Counted from the stretch's first letter, positions 33,812 to 43,279 are shown. The stretch is DNA of 64,000 nt from Actinomadura meyerae (GCF_900188445.1 NZ_FZOR01000034.1:1-64000), one strand, 5' to 3'. Notes: generated from the letters alone by a model not told the origin. Made by a program: numbers and translations.

Positions 33812-35317
33812 CTACCCGGCCCGCGCGCCGGAAGCGGCATTACGGCGGCGCGCCGTCAGCGCGGCGGTGGCGGCGGCGAGCAGCACGGCCGCCATTCCGG
33901 CGGCGATGAGCCAGTCGTGGTAGCCCGCCAGCAGCGCCTCGACCTGCTCGGCGCCGGTCGCCGGGCGCGCCCGGTCGAGCCGCGCCGCCTGCAGGGACAG
34001 GACGAGGAGCTGTCCCGCGAGCACGGCGGGGAAGCACAGCGACAGGCCGAACAGCGCCGCGCCGGGCGCCGCGCCGCGCAGCGAGGCGGCCAGGGCCAGC
34101 CCGGCACCGGCCCCGAGCGGGACGAGCGGGGCCAGCAGCGCCCACCGCCCGCCGGGCCCCGGACCGGCACCGGCGGCGAGGCCGAGCGGCAGCGCCAGGA
34201 CGAGCAGCGGGAACCCCGCTCGCAGCGCGGCGCGCGCGGGCAGGCGCGTCGCGGCGAGCGCCCCGGCCGGAGCGGCGGCGGCCGCGGCGGCGAACGGCAG
34301 GAGCCGCGCGGCGGCGCCGTCCCCGTCCGCGGCGGCGGCGATGCCGGCCAGCGGTGCGGCGACCGGGTAGGCCAGCAGGCCGACCGCGATCATGACGATC
34401 GCGCAGCCGTGCGGGCTGCCCGCCGGTTCGCGCCGCCCGGCGGCGGCCGCGAGGCCGAGCAGGGCGGTCGCGGCGAGGCCCGCGAGAACGACCCGCGCGC
34501 CCGGTGACCATTCGTGGGCGGCGGCGACGGCGAGGAACCCGAAGCCGCCGGCCGGGGCCAGCGGCAGCAGGAGCAGGCTGCGCTCGCCGTACCCGCCCGG
34601 GGGCAGCCGCCACGGGACGCGGCCGCGCAGGAGGGGGCGCAGCAGGGCCGCGCCCGCGGCGGTGACCGCGACCCAGGGGAACGGCCCGAGGACGGCGCGC
34701 CAGGCGCCGTCCTCCGCCGCTCCGGCTGCGGACCCCGGGACGGCCGCCAGCGCCAGCGGCATCGCCAGCACGAGCATGCCCGCGAGCACGCCCGCCCAGG
34801 CGGCGGTGAGGCGCCGGTCGTCCCGCTCCCAGGCGAGCATGAGCGAGGCGGGCAGGACGATGCCGGCGCCCGCGCCCTGGACCAGCCGGGCCAGCCCGAC
34901 CAGCGGCAGCGACGGGGCGAGGCGGGCGGTGCCGAGACCGGCCAGCAGCACGGCCAGGCCGGTCGCGAGGACCGTCCAGGCGGGGAACCTGCGGGCGGCC
35001 AGGCCGGCGGGCGGCACCGCGAACACCAGCGCGGGCAGCGACAGGCCGGTGACGTGCAGCAGCGTGGGGACGCGGGCTTCGCCGAGGCCGAGGCCGGCGA
35101 GCGCGGCGGGCAGGACGTCGGCGGTGGCGTCGGGGACGGCCAGGACGGCGGCGGGGAGCGCGGTGAGGGTCACCAGCAGCGCGCCGAGGCCCGCGAGGCG
35201 GCGGCGACCCGCGCGTTCACCGGGGGCGGTGGGGTGGCCTCCGCCCTCCGGGGGCGGGGCGGGAGGCGAGTGCGCGTCGGCGGACGCTGCGTCGCCGGGC
35301 ACTGGGCTGCCGGACAC
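33812..35317 (-). CDS. MFS-type transporter, divergent (501 aa)
   Basis: About 12-14 hydrophobic segments after a 35-residue Pro/Gly-rich cytoplasmic start. LARLVQGAGAGIVLPASLML matches the motif-C region of the DHA2 drug:proton antiporter branch of the major facilitator superfamily. The second half is very Ala/Leu-rich and weakly conserved. The GTG start has AAGGAG upstream. Inserted between ndk and the DUF4233-folC pair. Substrate unknown. Confident as a membrane transporter, less so about subfamily. Confidence 0.72.
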   Translation of the reverse strand: MSGSPVPGDAASADAHSPPAPPPEGGGHPTAPGERAGRRRLAGLGALLVTLTALPAAVLAVPDATADVLPAALAGLGLGEARVPTLLHVTGLSLPALVFAVPPAGLAARRFPAWTVLATGLAVLLAGLGTARLAPSLPLVGLARLVQGAGAGIVLPASLMLAWERDDRRLTAAWAGVLAGMLVLAMPLALAAVPGSAAGAAEDGAWRAVLGPFPWVAVTAAGAALLRPLLRGRVPWRLPPGGYGERSLLLLPLAPAGGFGFLAVAAAHEWSPGARVVLAGLAATALLGLAAAAGRREPAGSPHGCAIVMIAVGLLAYPVAAPLAGIAAAADGDGAAARLLPFAAAAAAAPAGALAATRLPARAALRAGFPLLVLALPLGLAAGAGPGPGGRWALLAPLVPLGAGAGLALAASLRGAAPGAALFGLSLCFPAVLAGQLLVLSLQAARLDRARPATGAEQVEALLAGYHDWLIAAGMAAVLLAAATAALTARRRNAASGARAG

Positions 35318-35445
35318 GGCCTGCTCCTTCGGAGGTCGTCATCCGCCGCGGCGCGCATTTCCCAGAAAAGGAAGGATGTCCAAATTGGGCAATAAATGAA
35401 ATTCGCGGTATTGGGCGGGATGAGTGGCTGCCGTCCCCGCAGAAC

Positions 35446-35790
35446 CTAGCGCGGCTGCGCGCTCGCCGCCTTGCGTCCCAGCCAAATGGCCGTTCCCCAG
35501 AGCGCTCCGAAAACGACACCGAGGAAGAACATGACCGGCACCATGAACCCGGTCGCGATGAGCAGCACCTGCAGCACCGTGCCCGCCGGGACCGCCCACG
35601 GGCGGCGCAGCAGCCCGGCCATCACCAGGCAGGCGAGCGCGAGGCTCCCGCACACGCCGCCGGCGACCGCGCCGTCCACGTCCAGCACCGCCACGGCCAC
35701 CGGGATCGCCAGCGCGATCACGATCGCCTCGCACGCCAGCACGGTGGCGAACAGCCTGCGCGCCGGGTTGTCCGCGGCCCGGGTGCTCAT
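35446..35790 (-). CDS. DUF4233 membrane protein (114 aa)
   Basis: Small protein with four hydrophobic segments (ACEAIVIALAIPVAVAVL, GSLALACLVMAGLL, AVPAGTVLQVLLIATG, VMFFLGVVFGALWGTAIWLG). DUF4233 proteins are almost always encoded directly after folC in actinobacteria. Here the ATG overlaps the folC stop by four bases. Role unknown. Possibly connected to folate or membrane physiology only through linkage. Confidence 0.88.
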   Translation of the reverse strand: MSTRAADNPARRLFATVLACEAIVIALAIPVAVAVLDVDGAVAGGVCGSLALACLVMAGLLRRPWAVPAGTVLQVLLIATGFMVPVMFFLGVVFGALWGTAIWLGRKAASAQPR

Positions 35791-37211
35791 GACCGGCCCT
35801 CCGCCACGCGCAGCAGCGTGCGGGCGTCCCCCGCGGTGACCACCGAACCGGTGATCAGCACTCCGGCGCCCCGGTACTCGCCGGTCTCCTCGGCGATGCC
35901 GATCGCCCGGTCGATCGCGTCGTCCAGCCGCTCGGCGACATGGACGCGCTCGGGCCCGAAGATCCCCTCGGCGATCTCGGCCAGCTCCTCGGGCGGCATC
36001 GAGCGGGGCGAGGAGTTGCGGGTCACCACCAGCTCGGTCAGCACGGGTTCGAGCTGGTCCAGGACGCCCGCGACGTCCTTGTCGGCGGAGATGGCGAGCA
36101 CCCCGGCGAGCCGGGTGAAGCCGAACGACTCGGTGACGGTCTGCACGGTCGCCGCCATCCCCGCCGGGTTGTGCGCGGCGTCCAGCAGGACGGTCGGGCC
36201 CGTCCGCGCGACCTCCAGCCGCCCCGGCGAGGCCGACTGCGCGAAGCCGCTGCGCACCAGCGCCGGATCGAGCTGCCCCTCCTCGCCGCCGAGGTAGGTG
36301 TCGCCGGCCGCGATGCGGGTCGCGGCCTCCAGGTTGGCCTCCCCGCGGGTCGGCGCGCCGCCCGCGAACGCCTCCACGGCGGCCAGCGCCGTCGCGGCGT
36401 TGGCCGCCTGGTGCTCGCCGAACAGCGGAAGGAAGATCTCGTCGTAGACGCCGTGCAGCCCCTGGAGCCGGAGCTGCTGGCCGCCGACCGCGACATCGCG
36501 GCCGAGCACCCCGTACTCGATGCCCTCGCGCGCGGCCGCCGCGCCGGTCTCCGCCACCCGGCGCAGCAGCACCTCGGCCGCCTCGACCGGCTGCTGCGCC
36601 AGCACCGCGACCGCGCCCGGCTTGATGATCCCGGCCTTCTCGCCCGCGATCTCCTCCAGCGTGTCGCCGAGGTAGCGGGTGTGGTCGAGCCCGATCGGGG
36701 TGATCACGGCGACCACGCCGTCCGCGACGTTCGTGGCGTCCCAGGTGCCGCCCATGCCGGTCTCGACCACGGCGACGTCGACCGGGGCGTCGGCGAACGC
36801 GGCGAACGCCATCGCGGTCAGCACCTCGAAGAACGACAGCCGCGCCGCGTGCTTGCCGTCGACCAGCTCGACATAGGGCAGGACGTCCTCGTACGCCGCG
36901 ACGAACCGCTCCTCGCCGATCGGCTCACCGTCGATCGCGATGCGCTCGCGCAGCGTCGTCAGCTCGGGGCTCGTGTAGAGGCCGGTGCGCAGGCCGCGCT
37001 CGCGGAGCAGCGACTCGATGAGCCGGGCGGTGCTGGTCTTGCCGTTCGTTCCGGCGATGTGGATCACCGGGTACGCGCGCTGCGGCTCCCCCAGGACGTC
37101 CACCAGGTCGCGGACGCGGTCGAGGGTGGGATCGATCTCCCACTCGACCCCCCGTGCCATGATCGCGGCGACGGTCGCCCGGTAGCCGGCCGGTTCGGTT
37201 CGCTGACTCAC
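35787..37211 (-). CDS. folC: Folylpolyglutamate synthase / dihydrofolate synthase (474 aa)
   Basis: Adds glutamate to dihydropteroate and folates. Mur-ligase fold with P-loop AGTNGKTST (about residue 52), ETGMGGTWDATN, ITPIGLDHTRYLGDT-EEIAGEKAGI and the C-terminal DAAHNPAG. It starts MSQRTEPAGYRATVAAI and is the usual length. Translationally coupled to DUF4233. It is divergent from a FolC-like paralogue whose start is about 60 bp away. Confidence 0.95.
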   Translation of the reverse strand: MSQRTEPAGYRATVAAIMARGVEWEIDPTLDRVRDLVDVLGEPQRAYPVIHIAGTNGKTSTARLIESLLRERGLRTGLYTSPELTTLRERIAIDGEPIGEERFVAAYEDVLPYVELVDGKHAARLSFFEVLTAMAFAAFADAPVDVAVVETGMGGTWDATNVADGVVAVITPIGLDHTRYLGDTLEEIAGEKAGIIKPGAVAVLAQQPVEAAEVLLRRVAETGAAAAREGIEYGVLGRDVAVGGQQLRLQGLHGVYDEIFLPLFGEHQAANAATALAAVEAFAGGAPTRGEANLEAATRIAAGDTYLGGEEGQLDPALVRSGFAQSASPGRLEVARTGPTVLLDAAHNPAGMAATVQTVTESFGFTRLAGVLAISADKDVAGVLDQLEPVLTELVVTRNSSPRSMPPEELAEIAEGIFGPERVHVAERLDDAIDRAIGIAEETGEYRGAGVLITGSVVTAGDARTLLRVAEGRS

Positions 37212-37273
37212 GGTTCCAGAGCCTACTCGGCGGCGCGCCGCGCTCCGTCCGGGCCCACACTGGAGGTGTGAAG

Positions 37274-38470
37274 GTGTTCTACCGGGAGTGGGAGCGCCGC
37301 GCTCCGGGCGAGACCCGCGACGTCGGGCGGGCCCGCGCCCTCGCCGGCGCCCTGGGCGTCCTCGGCCCGTCCGCGCCCGTCCTGGCGGTCGTCGGTTCCA
37401 AGGGGAAGGGCACGGCGGCGACTTATGCGTCGGCCTTTCTCGCCGCCGCCGGTTTTCGCGTGTGCACCGTCACAAGCCCCGGTCTCCGCATCGATCGCGA
37501 CCGGATCAGGATTAACGGACGCGCCGTTTCCAGCGAGGAACTGGCCATTCTCTCGGACGCGCTGGATGCGGCCATGGGCACGCTCCCGCCGCCCTCGGAC
37601 GGCTACCTTTCCCCGTCCGGGCTCTTCCTTATCGCCGGTGTCCTGCACGCCCGCCGGGTGGGTGCGGACGCGCTCGTCCTGGAGGCCGGCATGGGCGGGC
37701 GGTCGGACGAGGTCGCCCTGTTCCCGCCGGACGTCGCCGCGATCACGCCGGTCTTCCTGGAGCACGCCGGCGTCCTCGGGGACACCGAAACCGAGATCGC
37801 CAGGGAGAAGCTCGGCGTGGCGGCGCCGGGCACGGTCGTCCTTTCGGCGCCGCAGACCGCACCCGTCGCCGCCGTGCTGCGGGACGCGGAGGTCGTCGGC
37901 CCCGGCGGCGCGGGGCTGCCGGGCGAACTCCTGCCCGCCGGCCTCGGGCGCGCCGCCGCCGAACTGGGCGTCGCCGCCGCCCGCCGCCTTCCGGGCGCCG
38001 TCGAGCCCCCCGCCGCGACGCTGCGCGAGGTGCTCGCGTCGATCGTCCTCCCCGGACGGGCGTCCCGGCACGCGGTGCCCGGGTCCGCGACGGAGGTCCT
38101 CGTCGACGCCGCCGTCGACGGCGCCGGGATCGCCGCCGCGCTGGCCGCCGCGCGGGACGCCTGGGGGGCGGTCGACCACGCCGTCGTCTGCCTCCCCGAC
38201 CACAAGGACCTGGACGGCGCCGTCGCCGCGCTGGGCGACCTGCCCGTGACGTTCGTCCGGCTGGCGCTGCCGCACCTGCGCTTCACCCGGCCGCTGCCGG
38301 ACGCCTGGGACGCCGTCGGCGCGGACGCGATCACGCCGGAGTCGCTGGCGACGCTCGGGCACCGCGTCGCCGTCCTCGGCACCGGCTACTTCACCGGGCA
38401 CGTCCTGGACGTGCTCGGCGCCGACACCGAGCGGCTCTTCGTCACTTCGGCCGCTCGACGTCCCGCCTGA
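37274..38470 (+). CDS. Divergent Mur ligase/FolC-like protein of unknown substrate (398 aa)
   Basis: Shares the FolC layout: P-loop VVGSKGKGTAATYAS, TSPGLRIDRDRIRING, LEAGMGGRSDEV and FLEHAGVLGDTETEIAREKLG align with folC on the opposite strand. The FolC DAAHNPAG motif is replaced by DAAVDGAG, so the His-Asn-Pro residues are lost, and the sequence between is divergent. GTG 37274 is preferred because GGAGG lies seven bases upstream. A GTG at 37268 touches the Shine-Dalgarno. Probably an ATP-dependent amide ligase or a degenerate regulator, not a second folate enzyme. Its last 29 bases overlap the end of the converging gene. Confidence 0.75.
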   Translation: MFYREWERRAPGETRDVGRARALAGALGVLGPSAPVLAVVGSKGKGTAATYASAFLAAAGFRVCTVTSPGLRIDRDRIRINGRAVSSEELAILSDALDAAMGTLPPPSDGYLSPSGLFLIAGVLHARRVGADALVLEAGMGGRSDEVALFPPDVAAITPVFLEHAGVLGDTETEIAREKLGVAAPGTVVLSAPQTAPVAAVLRDAEVVGPGGAGLPGELLPAGLGRAAAELGVAAARRLPGAVEPPAATLREVLASIVLPGRASRHAVPGSATEVLVDAAVDGAGIAAALAAARDAWGAVDHAVVCLPDHKDLDGAVAALGDLPVTFVRLALPHLRFTRPLPDAWDAVGADAITPESLATLGHRVAVLGTGYFTGHVLDVLGADTERLFVTSAARRPA

Positions 38471-39494
38471 TCCGCCGCATCACGTCGGCCAGCAGCGGGA
38501 ACTGCGGGTGCGGCGTCGCGCGGTTCGTCGCGACGAAGCCGTAGGAGTCGCGGGTGGCCCACGCGCAGTACGCGTGGGTCTCGGCCAGCACGGCGAACGT
38601 GCCGCAGAACGCCTTCGCGCCCTTGCCGCCCGCCACGGCCTCCTGGCCCGCGATGAACGTGGTGGGGCGAGCCTTGCGCAGGTAGGCCGCCGGGTCGCCG
38701 ACCGCGCCCGTCCCGCCCATGAACAGGACGTTCAGCTTGCGCGCCTGCTCCCCGCCGTAGACGGCCGTGCCGTGCTCGCCGGCCGGGACGCCGCCCGCCT
38801 CGACGGCGCCCGCGATGAACGGGTACGCCGCGCTCTCCCGCGGCGGGGTGAGCGCGTCCTTGCGCAGCCCACCGGCCACCGCGCCCGCCGTGATCACCTT
38901 CTTGGGCGCGGGGAGCTCCGCCGTCGGGGTGTCCCTGGCGACGCCGGTGCCCGTCCGGAACGCCAGTGCCCCGGCCATCAGCGCGACCGCCGCGACCACG
39001 GCGGCGCCGGAGACGAGCAGCAGCCGGGGAACGCGCCGCCGCCGCACGGGCGCCGGTGCCGGCGGGACGGGCGGCAGCGGGCCGGTCCCGTCCACGACCA
39101 CCGGATGGCCGCCGGTGCCGACGGCGGGATGCCCGCCCGTACCGACCGCGGGATGCCCGCCGGTGCCCACCGCCGGGTGGCCGCCGGTGCCCACCGCGGG
39201 ATGGCCGCCGGTGCCGCCGACCTGCGGGAAGGCACCTGAGCCGCCCACCATCGGATGCCCGCCCGTGCCCAGCGACGGGAGCGGCCCCGTCCCGCCGGAC
39301 TCGGCCGACCACCACGGGCGCTTCCCGCCCCAGGGCGCCGGAGCGGCACCGCCCTGCTCGGCGCCGCCCTGCCCGACGCCGCCCAGCCCGGCACCACCCT
39401 GCTCGGCCCCGTCCGCGCCGGTCCCGGGCGCGTCCGCCTCATCCGGCTGGTCCGGCTCCCTACGCGATCCGGACCAGCGGAGCGATTCCGCCAT
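38442..39494 (-). CDS. Gly/Pro-rich single-pass membrane protein with extracellular domain (350 aa)
   Basis: Residues about 1-155 are a low-complexity cytoplasmic region with five GTGGHPAV octapeptides. One transmembrane helix follows (LLLVSGAAVVAAVALMAGALAF). The outer domain of about 175 residues has two cysteines (FCGTF, YCAWATRDSYG) and ends PLLADVMRRIRRDVERPK. The ending and the LFMGGTG segment match the protein at 42366-43148, so these are paralogues. ATG 39494 has AGGAG four bases upstream. Function unknown. A surface or sensing role is a guess. Confidence 0.75.
   Translation of the reverse strand: MAESLRWSGSRREPDQPDEADAPGTGADGAEQGGAGLGGVGQGGAEQGGAAPAPWGGKRPWWSAESGGTGPLPSLGTGGHPMVGGSGAFPQVGGTGGHPAVGTGGHPAVGTGGHPAVGTGGHPAVGTGGHPVVVDGTGPLPPVPPAPAPVRRRRVPRLLLVSGAAVVAAVALMAGALAFRTGTGVARDTPTAELPAPKKVITAGAVAGGLRKDALTPPRESAAYPFIAGAVEAGGVPAGEHGTAVYGGEQARKLNVLFMGGTGAVGDPAAYLRKARPTTFIAGQEAVAGGKGAKAFCGTFAVLAETHAYCAWATRDSYGFVATNRATPHPQFPLLADVMRRIRRDVERPK
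39103..39220. repeat. 24-bp tandem repeat, five units, coding
   Basis: Starts at 39103, 39127, 39151, 39175 and 39199 give exact 24-bp spacing and encode GTGGHP(A/M/V)V octapeptides in the cytoplasmic part of the membrane protein. Third-position variation between units shows they are not freshly copied. Confidence 0.85.
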
Positions 39495-39615
39495 TGCACT
39501 CCTGAGGTTCATGTAGCGCCGAAAGCCCACAGGCCCACCCGGATCGTAACGGCGACGGGCCCGCCGCGCCGACGGTTCGCGGGGCCCGCGCCCGTTCGCC
39601 TCCGCGGCCCGCGGG

Positions 39616-42237
39616 TCAGCCCGCGGGCAGCGCCGCCAGCTGCGACTCCAGCCGGGTGATGTCGGCCTCCGCCTGGGCGAGCCGGGCCCGGTTCTTCGCC
39701 ACGACGGCCTCGGGCGCCTTCGCCATGAACGCCTCGTTGCCGAGCTTGCGCCGGGCCTGGTCGACCTCCTTGCGCGCGGCGGCGAGGTCCTTCTCCAGGC
39801 GCTTGCGCTCGGCGGCGACGTCGATCGCGCCGGCGGTGTCGAGCCGTACCGTGACGCCCTCGACGGGCAGCGACGCGGTCGCGGCGAACCCGTCGCCGGG
39901 CGCGGTGAGGCGCAGCAGCGCGCGGACGCCCTCCTCGTGCGCGGCCAGCGGCGACCCGTCCCACTCCAGCGCCGCCGCGACCCGCTGGCCCGGCTTCAGG
40001 CCCTGGTCGGCGCGGAACCGGCGGACCTCCGTCACGAGCCGCTGCAGCGACTCGATCTCGGCCTCGGCGGCCCGGTCGGCGCGGGCGGGCTCGGCGGCCG
40101 GCCACGGCGCGGTGACGATCGTGTCGCCGCCGGTCAGGGACGTCCAGAGCTCCTCGGTCACGAACGGGATGACCGGGTGCAGCAGCCGCAGCAGCTTGTC
40201 GAGGACCTCGCCGAGGACGCGTCGCGTCGCCTCGGCCCGCTCGTCGGCGAGCTGGACCTTGGCCAGCTCCACGTACCAGTCGCAGACCTCGTCCCACGCG
40301 AAGTGGTAGAGCGCCTCGCACGCCTTCGCGAAGTCGTAGGACTCCAGGTGCTCGTCGACCTCGGCGACGACGGTCTGGAGGCGCGAGAGGATCCACGCGT
40401 CGACGGTCGTCACCTCGGCGGGCATGTCGCCGCGGACGTGCGCGCCGTTGATGAGCGCGAACCGCGTCGCATTCCACAGCTTGTTGCAGAAGTTGCGCGA
40501 GCCCTGCGCCCACTGCTCGGCCACTGGGACGTCGCCGCCCGGGTTCGCGCCGCGCAGCAGCGTGAAGCGGGTCGCGTCCGCGCCGTAGGCGTCCACCCAG
40601 TCGAGCGGGTCGATGACGTTCCCGAACGACTTGGACATCTTCTTGCCGTACTGGTCGCGGACCATCCCGTGCAGGGCGATGGTGTGGAACGGCTGGACGC
40701 CGTCCATCGCGTACAGCCCGAACATCATCATGCGGGCGACCCAGAAGAACAGGATGTCGTAGCCCGTCACCAGCACGGACGTCGGGTAGAAGCGCTGCAG
40801 CTCGGGCGTCTTGTCCGGCCAGCCGAGCGTGGAGAACGGCCACAGCGCCGAGGAGAACCAGGTGTCGAGGACGTCGCCGTCCTGCGTCCAGCCCGCGGGC
40901 GGCTCCTCGTCCGGACCGGGGCACGCGACCTCGCCGTCCGGCCCGTACCAGACGGGGATGCGGTGCCCCCACCACAGCTGGCGGCTGATGCACCAGTCGT
41001 GCATGTTGTCGACCCACTCGAAGTAGCGGGACGCCATCTCCGGCGGGTGGATCGCCACACGGCCGTCGCGGACGGCGTCGCCGGCGGCCCGCGCCAGCGA
41101 CTCGACCTTCACGAACCACTGGAGCGACACGCGCGGCTCGACGACCGTCGCGCACCGCTGGCAGTGCCCGACCGAGTGCTTGTAGGGGCGGATCTCCTGG
41201 ACGATCAGGCCCTGCTCGCGCAGCGCCGCGACGACCGCCGGGCGCGCCTCGAACCGGTCGAGGCCCTCGAACGGGCCGGGCGCGGTGACGACGCCGCGCT
41301 CGTCCATCACCGACATCGACGGCAGGTCGTGGCGGCGGCCGATCTCGAAGTCGTTCGGGTCGTGCGCCGGGGTCACCTTGACCGCGCCCGTCCCGAACTC
41401 GGGGTCGACGTGCTCGTCGGCGACGACCGGGATGCGGCGGCCGGTCAGCGGGAGCTCGATCTCGCGGCCGACCAGGTGCGCGTAGCGCTCGTCGTCCGGG
41501 TGGACGGCCACGGCGGTGTCGCCGAGCATCGTCTCCGCCCGGGTGGTCGCGACGACCAGGTCATCCTCGTCGGAGCCGTACCGGATCGAGACCAGCTCGC
41601 CGTCGACCTCCTCGTGCTCGACCTCGATGTCGGACAGGGCCGTCAGGCAGCGCGGGCACCAGTTGATGATGCGCTCGGCGCGGTAGATCAGGCCGTCGTC
41701 GAACAGCCGCTTGAAGATCGTGCGGACGGCGCGGGCGCGGTCGTCGTCCATCGTGAACGCCTCGCGCGTCCAGTCGACGCTGTCGCCGAGCCGGCGCATC
41801 TGGCCGAGGATGCGGCCGCCGGACTCGGCCTTCCACTGCCAGACCCGCTCGACGAACGCCTCGCGGCCGAGGTCGTGCCGCGACAGGCCCTCCTTGGCCA
41901 GCTCGCGCTCCACCACGTTCTGGGTGGCGATGCCGGCGTGGTCCATCCCCGGCAGCCACACGGTCTCGTGGCCCTGCATGCGGCGCCGCCGGACGAGGGT
42001 GTCCTGGATGGAGTGGTCGAGGGCGTGCCCCATGTGCAGCGAACCGGTGACGTTCGGCGGCGGGATCACGATCGAGTACGCGGGACGCTCCGGCGCGCGC
42101 TCGGGGTCGGCGGTGAACAGCCCCGCCGATACCCACCGCTCGTAGAGCCGGCCCTCGACATCGGCCGGTCGGTACTGGGTGGGCAGGTCGACGTCCGCGG
42201 CGGCCCCCTGGCCGCGCTCACTGCTGGGCTGTGTCAC
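39616..42237 (-). CDS. valS: Valyl-tRNA synthetase (873 aa)
   Basis: Class I synthetase charging tRNA-Val. HIGH-like motif PPNVTGSLHMGHALDHS is near residue 60, and the CP1 editing domain (TTRAETMLGDTAVAVHP) follows. KMSKS appears as GKKMSKSFGNVIDP near residue 535, with an anticodon-binding domain and a C-terminal coiled-coil arm (AERKRLEKDLAAARKEVDQARRK). The GTG at 42237 gives the normal length. The 89 extra codons of the open frame upstream lack homology. Near folC, as in many bacteria. Confidence 0.97.
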   Translation of the reverse strand: MTQPSSERGQGAAADVDLPTQYRPADVEGRLYERWVSAGLFTADPERAPERPAYSIVIPPPNVTGSLHMGHALDHSIQDTLVRRRRMQGHETVWLPGMDHAGIATQNVVERELAKEGLSRHDLGREAFVERVWQWKAESGGRILGQMRRLGDSVDWTREAFTMDDDRARAVRTIFKRLFDDGLIYRAERIINWCPRCLTALSDIEVEHEEVDGELVSIRYGSDEDDLVVATTRAETMLGDTAVAVHPDDERYAHLVGREIELPLTGRRIPVVADEHVDPEFGTGAVKVTPAHDPNDFEIGRRHDLPSMSVMDERGVVTAPGPFEGLDRFEARPAVVAALREQGLIVQEIRPYKHSVGHCQRCATVVEPRVSLQWFVKVESLARAAGDAVRDGRVAIHPPEMASRYFEWVDNMHDWCISRQLWWGHRIPVWYGPDGEVACPGPDEEPPAGWTQDGDVLDTWFSSALWPFSTLGWPDKTPELQRFYPTSVLVTGYDILFFWVARMMMFGLYAMDGVQPFHTIALHGMVRDQYGKKMSKSFGNVIDPLDWVDAYGADATRFTLLRGANPGGDVPVAEQWAQGSRNFCNKLWNATRFALINGAHVRGDMPAEVTTVDAWILSRLQTVVAEVDEHLESYDFAKACEALYHFAWDEVCDWYVELAKVQLADERAEATRRVLGEVLDKLLRLLHPVIPFVTEELWTSLTGGDTIVTAPWPAAEPARADRAAEAEIESLQRLVTEVRRFRADQGLKPGQRVAAALEWDGSPLAAHEEGVRALLRLTAPGDGFAATASLPVEGVTVRLDTAGAIDVAAERKRLEKDLAAARKEVDQARRKLGNEAFMAKAPEAVVAKNRARLAQAEADITRLESQLAALPAG

Positions 42238-42365
42238 GGCTGACGATTCTACGGGGACGCGAGGGGTGGGGTGCCCCGGGGACGTGCGCGGGTGCGCGAC
42301 AATCGGCACCGGCGAGCACCCCGCCGAGCCGCCTCGCCGTTCCCCCCACGCGAAAGGGAAGCAAG

Positions 42366-43148
42366 TTGAGCGGTTGGAACCCCCCTCCCCCGCCCTCAGG
42401 CGGCCCCGTCCCGCCCGGCGGCGCCTTCCCTCCCGGTGGCGCGGTCCCACCCGGTGGCGCGGTGCCTCCCGGCGGGCCGTACGCGCCCGGCGGGGCGGTC
42501 CCACCCGGCGGCCCGGTCCCAGGGGCTCCCTACGGGCCGCCGCGGCGCCGCGGGGGCGGCGGCAAGGTCCTCGGCTGCCTGGTCGTGGGTTTCGTCGTGT
42601 TCGTCCTGCTGTGCGCGGGCGGATACGGCATCTACCTGCAGCGGACGTCCCACACGCTGAGCGCGCCGTCGTCGGCCGGCGGGATGAGCCGCGACACCGC
42701 AGCCGAGGCCAAGATCGACGACGCCGTGAACCGGCTGGGCCGGATCCTCAGCGAGGCGAGCGGCTACAAGGTCCACCGGACCGTCAGCGCGGTGTACGGC
42801 CTCGGCAAGGAGAAGTACCTGTTCATCGGGGGCACCGGCGACCACCGGCTGAAGTACCCCGAGCAGGACTTCAACAGGGCCGTCATGGGCGCGTTCACCG
42901 GCATCGAGAAGACCGTCTACTCGCCGAGCACGATCAAGTTGTCGGACGCGGGCGGCGACGGCGTCGGCCTGTTCACGACCATCCAGGTCCAGATCATCAC
43001 GTCCGCGGGGACGCGGAACACCACCGGCTACATGGCGGCCTGGTCCACGCGGACCACCATGGGCATCGTCATGCCGATCGGCGAGCCGTCCGGGAGCATC
43101 GACGTCCCGAGCGTCATGCGCCGCATCCGCGCGGACGTGGAGGACTGA
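42366..43148 (+). CDS. Proline/glycine-rich single-pass membrane protein, paralogue of 38442-39494 (260 aa)
   Basis: TTG start after AAAGGGAAGC. Residues 1-65 are PPGGA/PPGGP repeats, then basic RRRGGGG and one membrane helix (VLGCLVVGFVVFVLLCAGGYGIYL). The outer domain of about 165 residues has LFIGGTGDHRLKYPEQDF, YMAAWSTRTTMGIVMPIG and the ending VPSVMRRIRADVED. The segment order LF(I/M)GGTG, A-W-(S/A)-T-R and VMRRIR-x-DVE is shared with the gene on the far side of valS. Family function unknown. The cytoplasmic Pro-rich region resembles those of actinomycete membrane sensors. Confidence 0.75.
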   Translation: MSGWNPPPPPSGGPVPPGGAFPPGGAVPPGGAVPPGGPYAPGGAVPPGGPVPGAPYGPPRRRGGGGKVLGCLVVGFVVFVLLCAGGYGIYLQRTSHTLSAPSSAGGMSRDTAAEAKIDDAVNRLGRILSEASGYKVHRTVSAVYGLGKEKYLFIGGTGDHRLKYPEQDFNRAVMGAFTGIEKTVYSPSTIKLSDAGGDGVGLFTTIQVQIITSAGTRNTTGYMAAWSTRTTMGIVMPIGEPSGSIDVPSVMRRIRADVED

Positions 43149-43279
43149 GACCCGGCCCCCGCCCGGCTGAGAGCGTTTCCCGCCGCGATCGGGACACAGG
43201 TCACCTGACACCGGGTCGCCTCGCCCGAAAAGGTGGTGCCCTGAGGTCCGCGACACCGGAGCGGAGAGAGAGGGACGGG

